The notes under the pieces are model-generated. The model had not been told where the DNA came from and made no database searches. It saw only the letters and a program-made list of their open reading frames with translations. A DNA stretch of 64,000 bases, from contig CBDCIS010000003.1 of NCBI GenBank assembly GCA_965217565.1, forward strand, positions 496,001 through 560,000, in the 5' to 3' direction. Made by a program: the position numbers and the translations under genes. Positions 1 through 9,093 of the stretch are shown piece after piece; the stretch's first letter is position 1; every line of letters starts with the position of its first letter. Source of the stretch: CBDCIS01 sp965217565 (GTDB lineage Bacteria > Chloroflexota > Dehalococcoidia > Lucifugimonadales > CATOSD01).

Positions 1-1270
1 CCAGCCCGGCAAAGCTGCTTGGCGTAGCCGACACCATGTTGCCCTGGGAGTCGGCCGTGGACAGATAGGTTGTGCCGTCGAAGTCGCCCGCCGCCTCCAC
101 CGCTTGCCGCGTCTCACCGCGGCGGAAGCCGTTTGCGACGGCCAGCATCAGGCGAGGGTCTCCCGGCGGGTACTCCGCTTGTGCCCTTTCCGTGTCCAGA
201 ATGCCGCGCCGAACGGCGGCGTACTCCTTCGAGAGCAGCCCATCGAAGGGCACATCGACGAAGGCGGGGTCTCCGGCGTACCTCTCGCGATCGGCAAAGG
301 CGAGCTTCAACGCCTCCACTTGCAGGTGTATCGCCTGCGCGCTGTTGTGTCCCATCGAGGCCAGGTCGTAGCCCTCCAGGATGGTCAACGCCTGCAAGAG
401 GGTAATGCCCTGCGTCCAGGTGCGGTTGGTATAGACCTCGTAGCCGCGGTAGCTGACCGAGATGGGCTCCTCCATCGGCGACTCGTACTCCGCGAAGTCC
501 TCATAGGCGTGAAGGCCGCCCAACTCTTCGAGGGCCGCGACCATGCGTCTGGCCACATCACCCTTGTAGAATACGTTCCGCGCCGCCTGGATGCCCGCCT
601 CTCGCGAGCCGCCGTCCGCCAGCGTCGAATCCTCCGCCCGCGCCATCAGCGACAGCGTGCGCGCCAGATCGGACTGCTTGAAGATGCTGCCGACCGGAGG
701 TGGTTCGCCGCCCGGCAGGAACACACGCGCCGAATCCGCGTGCGCTCGCAGGTTGGCGGCTCTCGCGGGCGTGGCGATGGTTCGACTGAACAGCGGGTAC
801 GCCGGGAAGCCGTCCGACGCCAGCGCGCTCGCGCTCTCCGCAGCCTGCCTGAAGCTCATCGTACCGTAGCTGCCGAGCATCGTCAGCAGCGCGGACACGA
901 CGCCGGGTACGGTGGTGCTCAGCACACCGGGGGGAATCTCTCCCCAACTCTCCATGTAGAGGTCGATGTTCGCCGCGCGCGGCGCCCAACCCTGCCCAAC
1001 CACAGATCGCACCTCTTTGCTCGAGGCGTCGTAGAACAGCATCGCCACCTCGCCGCCCAGCGTGTAGTGAGCGGTCGGTTCCAGCACCCCGGCCGCCAAC
1101 GCGGACGCCACGGCGGCATCCACCGCGTTGCCCCCCTGCCACAGCGCGCGCATCCCCGCCTGCGCCGTAAGCTGGGTCCCGCCGCCCGCCATGCCGTGCG
1201 TCCCCCAGACCATCGGCCTGTGCGAAAACTCCCCATGGCTACCCTGCACGTTATTGGAATTTGCGCTCAT
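1..1270 (-). CDS. ggt: Gamma-glutamyltransferase family protein, partial (runs off the window edge)
   Basis: An open frame runs from ATG at 1270 to base 1 (423 codons) without a stop, so only the C-terminal part is missing. The N-terminal GGNAVDAAVASALAAG segment is typical of the family. The segment DGTTYLSTAD (positions 58-87) matches the autoprocessing site, where the first Thr (near residue 400) would be exposed as the catalytic nucleophile of the small subunit. Family members cleave gamma-glutamyl bonds of glutathione or related amides after self-cleavage. Most well-known members have His after the two Thr; here it is Tyr. No signal peptide is visible, which suggests a cytoplasmic protein. 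A GGGGG ribosome site lies 5 nt upstream of the start. The 106-aa gene at 1324-1644 precedes it 53 nt upstream on the same strand, so the two may be cotranscribed. Confidence 0.85.
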   Translation of the reverse strand, partial: MSANSNNVQGSHGEFSHRPMVWGTHGMAGGGTQLTAQAGMRALWQGGNAVDAAVASALAAGVLEPTAHYTLGGEVAMLFYDASSKEVRSVVGQGWAPRAANIDLYMESWGEIPPGVLSTTVPGVVSALLTMLGSYGTMSFRQAAESASALASDGFPAYPLFSRTIATPARAANLRAHADSARVFLPGGEPPPVGSIFKQSDLARTLSLMARAEDSTLADGGSREAGIQAARNVFYKGDVARRMVAALEELGGLHAYEDFAEYESPMEEPISVSYRGYEVYTNRTWTQGITLLQALTILEGYDLASMGHNSAQAIHLQVEALKLAFADRERYAGDPAFVDVPFDGLLSKEYAAVRRGILDTERAQAEYPPGDPRLMLAVANGFRRGETRQAVEAAGDFDGTTYLSTADSQGNMVSATPSSFAGL

Positions 1271-1323
1271 AACAGCCCCCTCACACACTAATCTCTCGCA
1301 GACCGGCCGCTGACAACTTCCCC

Positions 1324-1644
1324 CTACGCCAACCCGCGCTCCGCCAGCTTCTCCACCGTGGCAACCTCATAGAACTCGATGAGATACTCCGTTATCAGCG
1401 ACTGGAGCTCGGCGTTGTCGTCCCTCACCGATGCTGGCACATTGGAAGCCCAGTTGGGTTCGATGGTGTCCTGCGTCCACTCGGCGATGACCTGGCTCTC
1501 GCCGGGAAGTCCTCGGCCTCCGACGCTGATGATCGCCTTGTCGCGGCCATTGTCTTCGTAGGCCTTGCATATCCTTCCGAGAACCGCGGCAACCTGCCAC
1601 TCGCTCTGCGGCTTCGTCTTGCAGACTCTTCGGACAAGGTACAT
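1324..1644 (-). CDS. Conserved hypothetical protein, 106 aa
   Basis: The start has a good AAGGAGA ribosome site. The protein is small and soluble, with no signal peptide or membrane segment. It has a basic N-terminus with the pattern MYLVRRVCKTKP, a central GGRGLPGE turn, then EWTQDTIEPNW and an acidic helical C-terminus ending ATVEKLAERG. Size and the strand-helix alternation suggest a dimeric alpha/beta-barrel-like fold (NIPSNAP or ABM type), but that is a guess from pattern alone and I do not recognise the family with certainty. It lies directly upstream of the gamma-glutamyltransferase gene on the same strand and could be cotranscribed with it. Confidence 0.6.
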   Translation of the reverse strand: MYLVRRVCKTKPQSEWQVAAVLGRICKAYEDNGRDKAIISVGGRGLPGESQVIAEWTQDTIEPNWASNVPASVRDDNAELQSLITEYLIEFYEVATVEKLAERGLA

Positions 1645-1825
1645 TACAAATCTCCTTCTTCCAGCTTTGCAGAGAGTGTATATTGACTGCCAATGGTAGT
1701 CAAATCAAACGCTGCCGAACTGGTACCAGCTCAACGTTGCCTAACCTCCGTTCGTTGCTGTAAAATGCCCACTAGCCGGCTTGACGGGGGTCGGCCCGCG
1801 CCATTCACCTGCTACGGAGGAGATT

Positions 1826-3229
1826 ATGCCCGACAACAACCTTGCCCTTACCGCCCACCTCATGCGGCGCGCCGGCTTTGGCGCGACCAGGGGCGAGCTC
1901 GAGGAGCTTGCCGCCAGGGGCTTTGAGGCGGTCGTGGAAGACCTACTCCACCCGGAGAACTCTCCCGACGTCGATGAGGACGTCCTGAAGCGCTACTACC
2001 TGGAGCTTACCTACCCCGACTCGCTGCCCGCATGGGTGGGCCGTTGGATGTACCGCATGATCAACAGCAAACGCCCGCTGGAGGAGAAGATAGCCCTCTT
2101 CTGGCATCACGTGTTCGCTACGGCGTGGTACAAGGGGGAGCACACGCCCAGCAACATCAACCAGATCGACATGTTCCGCGGCATTGGCCTTTCCAACATC
2201 CGCGAAATCCTGCTTGAGCTCGCCAAGGACCCGTCGATGAACTACTGGCTAGACAACTGCGAGAACCACAGCGCGCAGTCCAACGAGAACTGGGGCCGCG
2301 AGCTCCTGGAACTGTTCTCCATGGGCGTGGGCAACTACACCGAGGACGACATCAAGAACGCCGCCCGCGCCTTTACCGGCTGGACGTTTACGCAGCCCAT
2401 ACCTCTCTACCCCTACGGCCATCACCAGACCGTGTTCGAGTATGTCGAGGAAGACCACGACGATGGCGAGAAGACCTTCCTCGGAGAGGTTGGCAACTTC
2501 AACGGCGAGGACATCATCGACATCATCGTGAAGCAGCCCGCGACCGCGCGCTTCATCTCGCGCCACCTCTACAACTTCTTCGTGGCCGACGAGCCGCAGG
2601 TTCCCGCCTGGGAGCTGGAGCCGCCCAACGACCCCGAGGCGATAGAGACGCTCGTTGCGGCCTACTTCGAGTCCGATGGGGACATTTGCTCCGTGCTGCG
2701 CGCGCTGTTCAACTCCGACTTCTTCAAGGAGGCGCGCTTCAAGAAGGTGAAAAGCCCAGCCGAGCTCGTGGCGGGAACCATCAAGCTGGTCGGAACGCAC
2801 CGGTTCCCGGAACTGGGTCTCACGCAGATCGGCGGCGCGCCGGGGCTGATGGGGCAGGAGCTGATGAATCCGCCAACCGTGGAGGGCTGGCACACCGGCA
2901 AGGAGTGGATAGACGGCGGCACGCTGAACCAGCGTATCAACTTCGCCGTCAACCAGCTTGACGACGTGACCAAGCCGGGCGTCAAGGACATCATCGACAG
3001 GCTGGCTTCCGAGGACGGCTCGCTGTCGCCGGAACAGTTCGTGGCCCGCTGCCTCGACCTCGCCGGCCCCGTGGACGTCGGAGAGGAGACGCGCGCCGGG
3101 CTGCTCAACTACGCCGGGAACGGGGGCGAGCTTCGCTTCGACTCGGATGACGAGCGAGAGCGCAGCGCGGCCCGCATAGGACGTATGCTCCAGCTTATCG
3201 CCGCTACCAGGGAATACCAGTTCGCCTAG
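1826..3229 (+). CDS. DUF1800 domain-containing protein
   Basis: A 467-aa protein. The ATG at 1826 was chosen over an upstream in-frame ATG (1781) because GGAGGAG sits 4-10 nt before it and because the family begins with the LTAHLMRRAGFGAT motif found at residues 7-20. The body has the family pattern, including a Trp/Asn/Glu-rich NENWGRELLELFSMG segment and RAFTGWTF. The function of DUF1800 proteins is unknown. They are widespread in Chloroflexota, Planctomycetes and Proteobacteria and are nearly always encoded next to a DUF1501 protein, as here. No signal peptide is obvious. A hairpin (3248-3275) separates it from the DUF1501 gene. Confidence 0.85.
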   Translation: MPDNNLALTAHLMRRAGFGATRGELEELAARGFEAVVEDLLHPENSPDVDEDVLKRYYLELTYPDSLPAWVGRWMYRMINSKRPLEEKIALFWHHVFATAWYKGEHTPSNINQIDMFRGIGLSNIREILLELAKDPSMNYWLDNCENHSAQSNENWGRELLELFSMGVGNYTEDDIKNAARAFTGWTFTQPIPLYPYGHHQTVFEYVEEDHDDGEKTFLGEVGNFNGEDIIDIIVKQPATARFISRHLYNFFVADEPQVPAWELEPPNDPEAIETLVAAYFESDGDICSVLRALFNSDFFKEARFKKVKSPAELVAGTIKLVGTHRFPELGLTQIGGAPGLMGQELMNPPTVEGWHTGKEWIDGGTLNQRINFAVNQLDDVTKPGVKDIIDRLASEDGSLSPEQFVARCLDLAGPVDVGEETRAGLLNYAGNGGELRFDSDDERERSAARIGRMLQLIAATREYQFA

Positions 3230-3247
3230 AAAGGCTCACGGCCCCGA

Positions 3248-3275
3248 CCGGACCTTCCCACAAGGGGGAAGGCCG
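3248..3275. repeat. Intergenic hairpin between the DUF1800 and DUF1501 genes
   Basis: CCTTCCC (3253-3259) pairs with GGGAAGG (3266-3272), and the stem extends by CCGG/CGG beyond one A-C mismatch. There is no U tract, so it is not a classical terminator. It may act as an mRNA processing or stabilising hairpin within a bicistronic transcript. Confidence 0.5.
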
Positions 3276-3302
3276 GAATGGGGTTCAGGAGGTTTGAGAA
3301 AC

Positions 3303-4448
3303 ATGGCAGGAAACGGATTGGGCAAAAAACCGCCAGTGCTGGTTGTCGTGCAGCTAACCGGCGGCAACGACTTTATGAACACCGTCATCCCCTATACCAA
3401 CCCCGTCTATTACGATAACCGGCCGCTGGTGGGCATCCCGCAAGAGCAGGTCATCCCGATAGACGACACGCTGGGCTTCCACCCCAACTTCGGGCCGGTC
3501 AAGGAGCTATACGACGAGGGCAAGGTTGCCATCGTGCAGGGCATCGGCTACCCCAACTCCAGCCGCTCACACTTCCGGGGCATGGACATCATGCACACCT
3601 GCGTGCCGGAGAGGGTCGCCACCGAAGGATGGGTCGGCAAGACGATTCGCGAGCTCGATCCCAGGGGCGAGAACGTCCTGACCGGCGTGAACTTCGGCGT
3701 GGGTCTGCCTCGAGCGATGGCGGTTCCCGGCGTGCCCGTAACCTCTGTCAGCGACCTCGACAACTACGGCCTGCTGACCGGCATCTCCGAGCATGAGCAG
3801 CGCGAGCAGGCGCTGCGGATATTCAAGGACATGTACGGCCCGGCCGTCGGCACGGGACCGGTCATGGAGTACCTGGCGCAGACCGGCATGGACGTGCTGG
3901 CGGGCGCGGACCGCCTCAAGGAGGCGCCCGCCAGATACGCCTCCAACGTGGAGTACGCGACCTCGCCCATAGCGGGGGCGCTGAGGGACGTCGCCAGGGT
4001 GCACCTCGCCGACCTCGGCACGCGGGTCTTTTACACCAGCCAGGGCGGATACGACACCCACGCCAACGAGGTTCCGACGCATCCCAAGCTGGTGGACGAC
4101 CTCTCGGGCGCAATATCGGACTTCTTCCAGGATCTGCGCGAGCACGACGCATCGGAAGAGGTGGTGATGTACGTGTTCACCGAGTTCGGACGGCGCATCT
4201 ACGACAACGGCAGCGGAACCGACCACGGCTCCGGCGGCGGCGCGTTCATCATCGGAGACCGGGTAGATGGCGGACTCTACGCCGAGTACCCCTCGCTAGA
4301 GCCGGACAAGTGGCTCAACGGCGAGGACATGGCGCACACCATCGACTTCCGCGGCATCTACGGCACGCTGCTGGAGCAGTGGATGGGCGTGGAAGCCGCG
4401 CCAATCGTAGGCGGCGCGTTCGAGCAGATAAACCCCTTCCACAACTAA
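3303..4448 (+). CDS. DUF1501 domain-containing protein
   Basis: A 381-aa protein starting at ATG 3303, with AGGAGG 10 nt upstream; the in-frame TTG at 3294 is too close to that site. The family signature is visible as VVVQLTGGNDFMNTVIP near the N-terminus, with SRSHFRGMDIM and YDTHANEV segments containing conserved His and Asp residues, and FTEFGRR near residue 295. DUF1501 proteins belong to the alkaline-phosphatase/sulfatase-like superfamily by fold, but no activity is established. Many homologues carry a twin-arginine signal; this one has none. It is the standard partner of DUF1800 and the two probably act together. Confidence 0.85.
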   Translation: MAGNGLGKKPPVLVVVQLTGGNDFMNTVIPYTNPVYYDNRPLVGIPQEQVIPIDDTLGFHPNFGPVKELYDEGKVAIVQGIGYPNSSRSHFRGMDIMHTCVPERVATEGWVGKTIRELDPRGENVLTGVNFGVGLPRAMAVPGVPVTSVSDLDNYGLLTGISEHEQREQALRIFKDMYGPAVGTGPVMEYLAQTGMDVLAGADRLKEAPARYASNVEYATSPIAGALRDVARVHLADLGTRVFYTSQGGYDTHANEVPTHPKLVDDLSGAISDFFQDLREHDASEEVVMYVFTEFGRRIYDNGSGTDHGSGGGAFIIGDRVDGGLYAEYPSLEPDKWLNGEDMAHTIDFRGIYGTLLEQWMGVEAAPIVGGAFEQINPFHN

Positions 4449-4466
4449 TACCAACTCAGAACCGCC

Positions 4467-4492
4467 GTCATTCCCGCGAAAGCGGGAATCCA
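4467..4492. repeat. REP-like palindrome (GTCATTCCCGCGAAAGCGGG type)
   Basis: ATTCCCGC (4470-4477), a GAAA tetraloop and GCGGGAAT (4482-4489) form a perfect 8-bp stem. It lies 19 bp after the DUF1501 stop codon. A second, interrupted copy is at 9891-9941. The motif is a very common bacterial intergenic repeat. Confidence 0.8.
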
Positions 4493-4542
4493 TGCGCGTT
4501 GCGATGCTAAACTAGCACCAATTACCGGCTGAGAGGTGAATC

Positions 4543-5556
4543 ATGGGCAGACCATACGCCCTGCTGCGGTCGGGATTCCCTTACCATATGACGCTCGGAA
4601 TGAGGCGCGTAACCTCTAACGCGGTGGACATCGCGCTGGGCAGCGAGCGCCGCGTTTACGTGCTGTGCCGGGGCAGTCTGGGAACCGAGGTTAGGGTCAT
4701 CAACTTCGAGGACGACAACCTGGGCACGATAGGCGGCGCGGGCAGCGGAGACGGCCAGCTAACCTGGCCCGCCTGCCTCATCCGGGACAGCGAGGAGAAC
4801 CTGTACGTCTCGGACGAGGCGCTGCACAGGATTTCGGCGTTCAGCAGGGACGGCGACTTCCTGGGAAGCTGGGGTGAGCATGGCGAGGGCGACGATCAGC
4901 TGAATCGCCCGTCGGGGATCGCCTTCGACGCCGACGAGAACGTCTATGTGTCGGACACGCTGAACCACCGCGTCAAGAAGTTCACCAAGAACGGCGGGTA
5001 CATCATGGGCTGGGGCAAGCATGGCGACGGCGAGGGCGAGTTCGACATGCCCTGGGGCATCACGCTGGACGAGTTGGGCGACGTTTATGTCGCCGACTGG
5101 CGCAACGACAGGGTTCAGAAGTTCAGCGCGGACGGCGAGTTTCTGATGAAGATTGGCGCGTCAGGCTGCGGGGACGGAGAATTCGACCGGCCATCCGGTG
5201 TCGCCGTTGACAAGGACGGCGACATCTACGTCGCCGACTGGGGCAATGACCGCGTGCAGCTATTCAACCAGGAGGGCCAGTACGTCGAGAAGTTCATCGG
5301 CGACGCCAACCTGTCCAAGTCCGGTCTCCAGTACGTGCTCTCCAACCAGATAACGCTGCGTCTGCGAGACATGAGCCGCCTGGAGGCGGGCCGCCGCCTG
5401 AGAGGGCCAATCTCCGTCCGCGTGGACGACGAAGGGCACCTGTTCATCCCCGACTTCGGCTCCCATCGCATCCAGATATACAAGAAGGAAGCCTACCCCC
5501 TGGAAGAGCACCAGATAGCGCCTCTCCCGCGCAACCCGTCGCTGCTGACGACGTAG
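4543..5556 (+). CDS. NHL-repeat beta-propeller protein
   Basis: A 337-aa protein made largely of NHL repeats. At least four units carry the pattern 'PSGIAFDADENVYVSD..NHRVKKF' or a close variant, with YVSD or YVAD and RVQKF or RVQLF in each. The repeats start near residue 60 and the last recognisable one ends near residue 320. Such repeats fold into a six-bladed propeller that binds protein or ligand; some homologues are peptidylamidoglycolate-lyase-like, but no catalytic pattern is evident here. No signal peptide is seen. AGAGGTGA lies upstream of the ATG. It follows the DUF1501 gene after a REP element and may be a separate unit. Confidence 0.8.
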   Translation: MGRPYALLRSGFPYHMTLGMRRVTSNAVDIALGSERRVYVLCRGSLGTEVRVINFEDDNLGTIGGAGSGDGQLTWPACLIRDSEENLYVSDEALHRISAFSRDGDFLGSWGEHGEGDDQLNRPSGIAFDADENVYVSDTLNHRVKKFTKNGGYIMGWGKHGDGEGEFDMPWGITLDELGDVYVADWRNDRVQKFSADGEFLMKIGASGCGDGEFDRPSGVAVDKDGDIYVADWGNDRVQLFNQEGQYVEKFIGDANLSKSGLQYVLSNQITLRLRDMSRLEAGRRLRGPISVRVDDEGHLFIPDFGSHRIQIYKKEAYPLEEHQIAPLPRNPSLLTT

Positions 5557-5588
5557 GCGCAACAAGTTGGCAGAGAGGAAACTATCGT

Positions 5589-5954
5589 ATGGCAACGACA
5601 ACCGAGCATCGGGAAATCAGCGCCAGGTTCCTCGAACAGGCTGAAGATGAGCTTCACAAGGGCGACCTGCTTCAGGCGTCAGAGAAGGCGTGGGGAGCGG
5701 TGGCGCACTACGTGAAGGCGGTCTCGGAGCGGGAGGGTTGGCCCCGCGGTTCCCACAACCTCATACGCGAGAACGCCAAGAGACTGATTGCCTTGACAGA
5801 CGACTACGACACCAACTGGTTGAGGATGGCAGTTGTGGAACAGCTGCACTCCAACTTCTATGAGGTGAAGTACACGGAGGACGACGTTCAGCGAGGCCTC
5901 GCCAATGCCAATCTGCTGATTTCCGTCCTCAAGGGAGTCGAGGACCGCGTGTAA
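5589..5954 (+). CDS. PaREP1/HEPN-like small protein
   Basis: A 121-aa all-helical protein. The stretch FLEQAEDELHKGDLLQASEK followed by AWGAVAHYVKAV is characteristic of the PaREP1/HEPN-like group, which many thermophiles and Chloroflexota encode near MNT-type nucleotidyltransferases or alone. Members are usually interpreted as RNA-binding or toxin-antitoxin-related, but the catalytic R-x4-6-H motif of active HEPN RNases is not clear here. No nucleotidyltransferase partner is present. It starts 33 nt after the NHL gene, with AGAGGAAA upstream of the ATG, so cotranscription is likely. Confidence 0.65.
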   Translation: MATTTEHREISARFLEQAEDELHKGDLLQASEKAWGAVAHYVKAVSEREGWPRGSHNLIRENAKRLIALTDDYDTNWLRMAVVEQLHSNFYEVKYTEDDVQRGLANANLLISVLKGVEDRV

Positions 5955-6123
5955 GGCGGCGACGCGGATCTCGAATGAGGCGACAAGACGCCGATAGTGA
6001 AGATTGCCTGCAGCTCTCTTGTCCCTCCGCAACCCCCACTACTGACAGCGTAGGCAGTCAGTACAACTGCGCGGGCAAAATCGGTAGCACCCACCGCACA
6101 TGTAATATCACGAGGAGAAGGCT

Positions 6124-7413
6124 ATGAAGTTTGGCTTGTTCTATGAATTGCAGCTACCCAAACCTTACGACAAAGACACCTGGGACCCCGACGACGAGCT
6201 AAGGCTTTACCAGGAGGCCCTCGAGCAGATAGAGTTGGCGGACTCTTTGGGATTCGACTACGTTTTCGAGGTCGAACATCATCACCTGGAGGAGTACGCA
6301 CACTCATCGGCGCCGGAGATTCTCCTGGCCGCCGCCAGCCAGAGAACCAAGAATATGCGGCTGGGACATGGCATTGTGCTTACGCCTCCTCCCTACAACC
6401 ATCCCGCGCGCGTGGCCGAGCGCATCGGGGCGCTTGATCTCATAAGCAATGGCCGAGTAGAGTTCGGCACCGGTGAGTCCTCATCGTGGAACGAGCTCGA
6501 CGCCTACCACATTCCTTGGGACGAGAAGAAGGCCATGTGGGAGGAGGGCACCCGCGCGGCTCTTAGCATGATGACCACGGAGCCGTTTCCCGGCTTTGAA
6601 GGGCAGTACCTGACCTTTCCCCGGCGCAACGTCATTCCCAAGCCATACCAGAAGCCTCACCCGCCCGTATGGGTTGCGGGAGGGAGACGCGAGACGATGC
6701 TGTTCGCCGGACGGCTCGGTATGGGCTCGCTCGGATTCTCCTTCGAGACGCCTGAAGAGGCTGAGGAAAGGGTGCTCACCTACTATCGTTTGATTCGCGA
6801 GGAGTGCCGGCCTATTGGGGAGGCCATCAACCCGGCGCTATGCGTGCTCAGCCAATTCGCGTGCGCCGAGACCGATGAGGAAGCCATGAGAAAGGCCGGT
6901 GACGGCGGCCAGTTCTTCAGCTTCGCGTTGAACCACTTCTACAATCCTTTGAGCGGCCCATATCACGAACATGGCGGGACGAACGTTTATCGAGAGTTTG
7001 TGGACACGCCGGAAGAGGAGCGGCTGGCGCGCATTCAGGCGCGGTCGCAAGACCAACTCGCCAACCTGGCAAAGGCGGAGCTCAATCTCGAGAAGCTGAG
7101 GCAGGCGGAGCCCACGGATGAGAACCAGCGAGCTTTGTGGAGGTCGGCGGTCGCGGGTCTTGGCGTTGGCGCGGCGGTCGGCTCCCCGGATACCCTGCGC
7201 GAGTTCCTCGGCAAGTACGAGGCCGCGCATCTCGACGTCATGCTGTTCATAGCCCAGGCGGGATCGCGCAAGCACGAGGACATCATGTCCTCGATAGAGC
7301 TGTTCGGCAAGAAGGTATTGCCCGAGTTCAAGGACCGCCATGAGAGCGAGCACAGGAGGTGGCGCCACGAGCAACTCGACGGGGTCCGTTTCCCGATAAG
7401 CTGCTCTGTCTAA
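6124..7413 (+). CDS. LLM-class flavin-dependent oxidoreductase (luciferase-like)
   Basis: A 429-aa luciferase-like monooxygenase. It opens with MKFGLFYELQLP, contains FEVEHHHLEEY where the family places substrate-side residues, and has the GHGIVLTPPPYNHPARVAER core plus RVEFGTGES. Family members use FMNH2 and O2 to oxidise organic substrates (alkanesulfonates, amines, aldehydes). The substrate cannot be read from sequence. GAGGAGAAGG precedes the ATG. It is followed by an unknown gene and an amidohydrolase on the same strand, so a degradation cluster is likely. Large numbers of such enzymes are typical of SAR202 Chloroflexota. Confidence 0.85.
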   Translation: MKFGLFYELQLPKPYDKDTWDPDDELRLYQEALEQIELADSLGFDYVFEVEHHHLEEYAHSSAPEILLAAASQRTKNMRLGHGIVLTPPPYNHPARVAERIGALDLISNGRVEFGTGESSSWNELDAYHIPWDEKKAMWEEGTRAALSMMTTEPFPGFEGQYLTFPRRNVIPKPYQKPHPPVWVAGGRRETMLFAGRLGMGSLGFSFETPEEAEERVLTYYRLIREECRPIGEAINPALCVLSQFACAETDEEAMRKAGDGGQFFSFALNHFYNPLSGPYHEHGGTNVYREFVDTPEEERLARIQARSQDQLANLAKAELNLEKLRQAEPTDENQRALWRSAVAGLGVGAAVGSPDTLREFLGKYEAAHLDVMLFIAQAGSRKHEDIMSSIELFGKKVLPEFKDRHESEHRRWRHEQLDGVRFPISCSV

Positions 7414-7513
7414 TCGAAGAGAGCCTTTAGCGATGCCCCCCAGGCACAGGTTTTGCTAGAAGCGAAGTAAGTCTCATCACTAGGCCTCAAAGAGGGACTC
7501 TCAGGAGGTCGCC

Positions 7514-7927
7514 ATGTCGAGGGCGCAAATAGAGCGGATCCAGGATGCTGAACTGGGACAACTGATGGAGCGCGCCAATCGGCACCTGGACAAGGGAGAG
7601 AATCTGGCGTGCGTCCAGGTATGCGCGGACGCCTACCTCGGGCTGCTGGAGAAGCGCCCGGAGGTTCGCGTTGCGCTGGAGAAGGTCTTGGAGGTGGAGA
7701 CGGTCAAGAAGGCCCTGGAAGTGGGAAGCCTGCGCTTCGCGCCCCTCATGTGGCCTCGGCTGGCGGCCAAGCTTCGCCTGACCGAAGCAGAGAAGCCAGA
7801 AATCGTCTTCGACCGGCATACGCTGGGTTTTAGTGAAGCTGTTCAATACTACGAGTTCACGCTCGGCCTGATCCTCGATGCCGAGAGAGGAGCTCTGAAT
7901 ACGACGGTCAAGCCGGTGGGAACATAG
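7514..7927 (+). CDS. Hypothetical protein, 137 aa, in catabolic cluster
   Basis: I do not recognise a family. The protein is soluble, acidic and predominantly helical, with no signal peptide. Residues 13-50 (LGQLMERANRHLDKGE onward) look TPR-like in amphipathic spacing. The C-terminal third contains FDRHTLGFSEAVQYYEFTLG. AGGAGG lies 7 nt before the ATG. It sits between the flavin monooxygenase (7413) and amidohydrolase (7987) genes on the same strand, with gaps of 100 and 59 nt. A role in the same pathway, for instance as an accessory subunit, is possible but only inferred from position. Confidence 0.6.
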   Translation: MSRAQIERIQDAELGQLMERANRHLDKGENLACVQVCADAYLGLLEKRPEVRVALEKVLEVETVKKALEVGSLRFAPLMWPRLAAKLRLTEAEKPEIVFDRHTLGFSEAVQYYEFTLGLILDAERGALNTTVKPVGT

Positions 7928-7986
7928 CGCAACGCGGCGGCCAGCATACGTAGAGAGGGTTTCCGCACAACCTGGAGGATGCTGAA

Positions 7987-9093
7987 TTGATTTTCGACGG
8001 ACACGCCTACTGCTTTCCTTCCCTTAGAGGCGACGGGGGTTTTTCAGACCCCGACCAGTTTCGCCGCCATCTCCAACAGGCCATAGCCACGCATCATCAG
8101 CCGGTATGGCGTGCCCGTGACCGAGCGGCGGGCGATAACAGCGGGCTGATCGACCTGGACAACTGGCCCAGCCTCGATGCGTTGACGGAGGCCCAGTTCC
8201 GCGCGGCTGAGAATGGCCGGTTTGAATGGACGGTAGATGGCGAAAAGTACGCCAAACAGTACATTCCGCCCTCTGTCATCGACATGTCCTACCCGCCGGA
8301 AAGGTTGATTGCCGAAATGGACTATGCCGGCGTGGACAAGGCGCTGCTGCACAGGACGCCATACCTGGGACTGGGCAACGAGTTCACCGCGGAATGCGTC
8401 CGGCGCTTCCCGGAGCGGCTGCTCGGACTCGCCCACGTAGCGGAATGGCTCGTGGAGCCGGAGCCCGACGCCGCAATCGCCGGTCTTGAGGACGCTGTGA
8501 AGTCGGGGCTTTCGGGTCTCCAGTTTCTGCCGCCCCAACTCAATCTGTACAACAACGAAGGCCCCTGGGATGGGCCGGGGTTTCTCCCTTTCTGGGACAG
8601 TGTAGCCCGCCTGGACATCCCGGTATTCTTTACTCTAAATGTCCGTAGAGACCCCGGCGTGGAAAGCTATCTGGATGAGTTGAAGACTCTGATGCGCTGG
8701 ATGGAGCGATACCCGGACGTGACAGTAGTTATGACGCACGGCCTCCCCTGGAGGTTGGCAATCGAAGGCGACGGAATCGAGCTGCCCGACGAAATGTGGA
8801 CGCCTTTCGACAACCACCCGAACCTGTATCTGCAGCTTCTGTTCCCAATCGCCCTGGGCAATGTGTGGGACTATCCCATGCCCCAGGTCAGACCGACTAT
8901 CGAAGAGTGCGTCAAGCGAATCGGGGCGGACCGGCTCATGTGGGGGACGGATGTTCCCATGGTCATGCGATTCTGGTCTTACCGGCAGAACATAGACTTC
9001 ATTCGCCAGTACTGCGACTTCCTCAACGCGGAGGAGATGGACGCCATAATGGGGGGAACTTGTGCGCGTCTCCTGGGTGTGGAGCAGCTATAG
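7987..9093 (+). CDS. Amidohydrolase family protein (Amidohydro_2 type)
   Basis: A 368-aa TIM-barrel metal-dependent hydrolase or decarboxylase. It starts at TTG 7987, with GGAGG 8 nt upstream; the overlapping ATG in the same stretch is closed at once by a stop. The N-terminal FDGHAYCFP replaces the usual D-x-H-x-H, keeping the first His only. VVMTHGLPW and LMWGTDVPM supply the internal His and the C-terminal Asp typical of the ACMSD/Amidohydro_2 group. The substrate is unknown. It shares a transcription direction with the flavin monooxygenase, and its last 6 bp overlap the 3' end of the convergent isomerase gene. Confidence 0.8.
   Translation: MIFDGHAYCFPSLRGDGGFSDPDQFRRHLQQAIATHHQPVWRARDRAAGDNSGLIDLDNWPSLDALTEAQFRAAENGRFEWTVDGEKYAKQYIPPSVIDMSYPPERLIAEMDYAGVDKALLHRTPYLGLGNEFTAECVRRFPERLLGLAHVAEWLVEPEPDAAIAGLEDAVKSGLSGLQFLPPQLNLYNNEGPWDGPGFLPFWDSVARLDIPVFFTLNVRRDPGVESYLDELKTLMRWMERYPDVTVVMTHGLPWRLAIEGDGIELPDEMWTPFDNHPNLYLQLLFPIALGNVWDYPMPQVRPTIEECVKRIGADRLMWGTDVPMVMRFWSYRQNIDFIRQYCDFLNAEEMDAIMGGTCARLLGVEQL

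Noticed and set aside
104..1291. A 395-aa open frame on the plus strand over the gamma-glutamyltransferase gene
   Set aside because: The sequence is Arg/His-rich and has no recognisable motif. The minus-strand frame reads as GGT throughout. This is an antisense shadow in GC-rich DNA.
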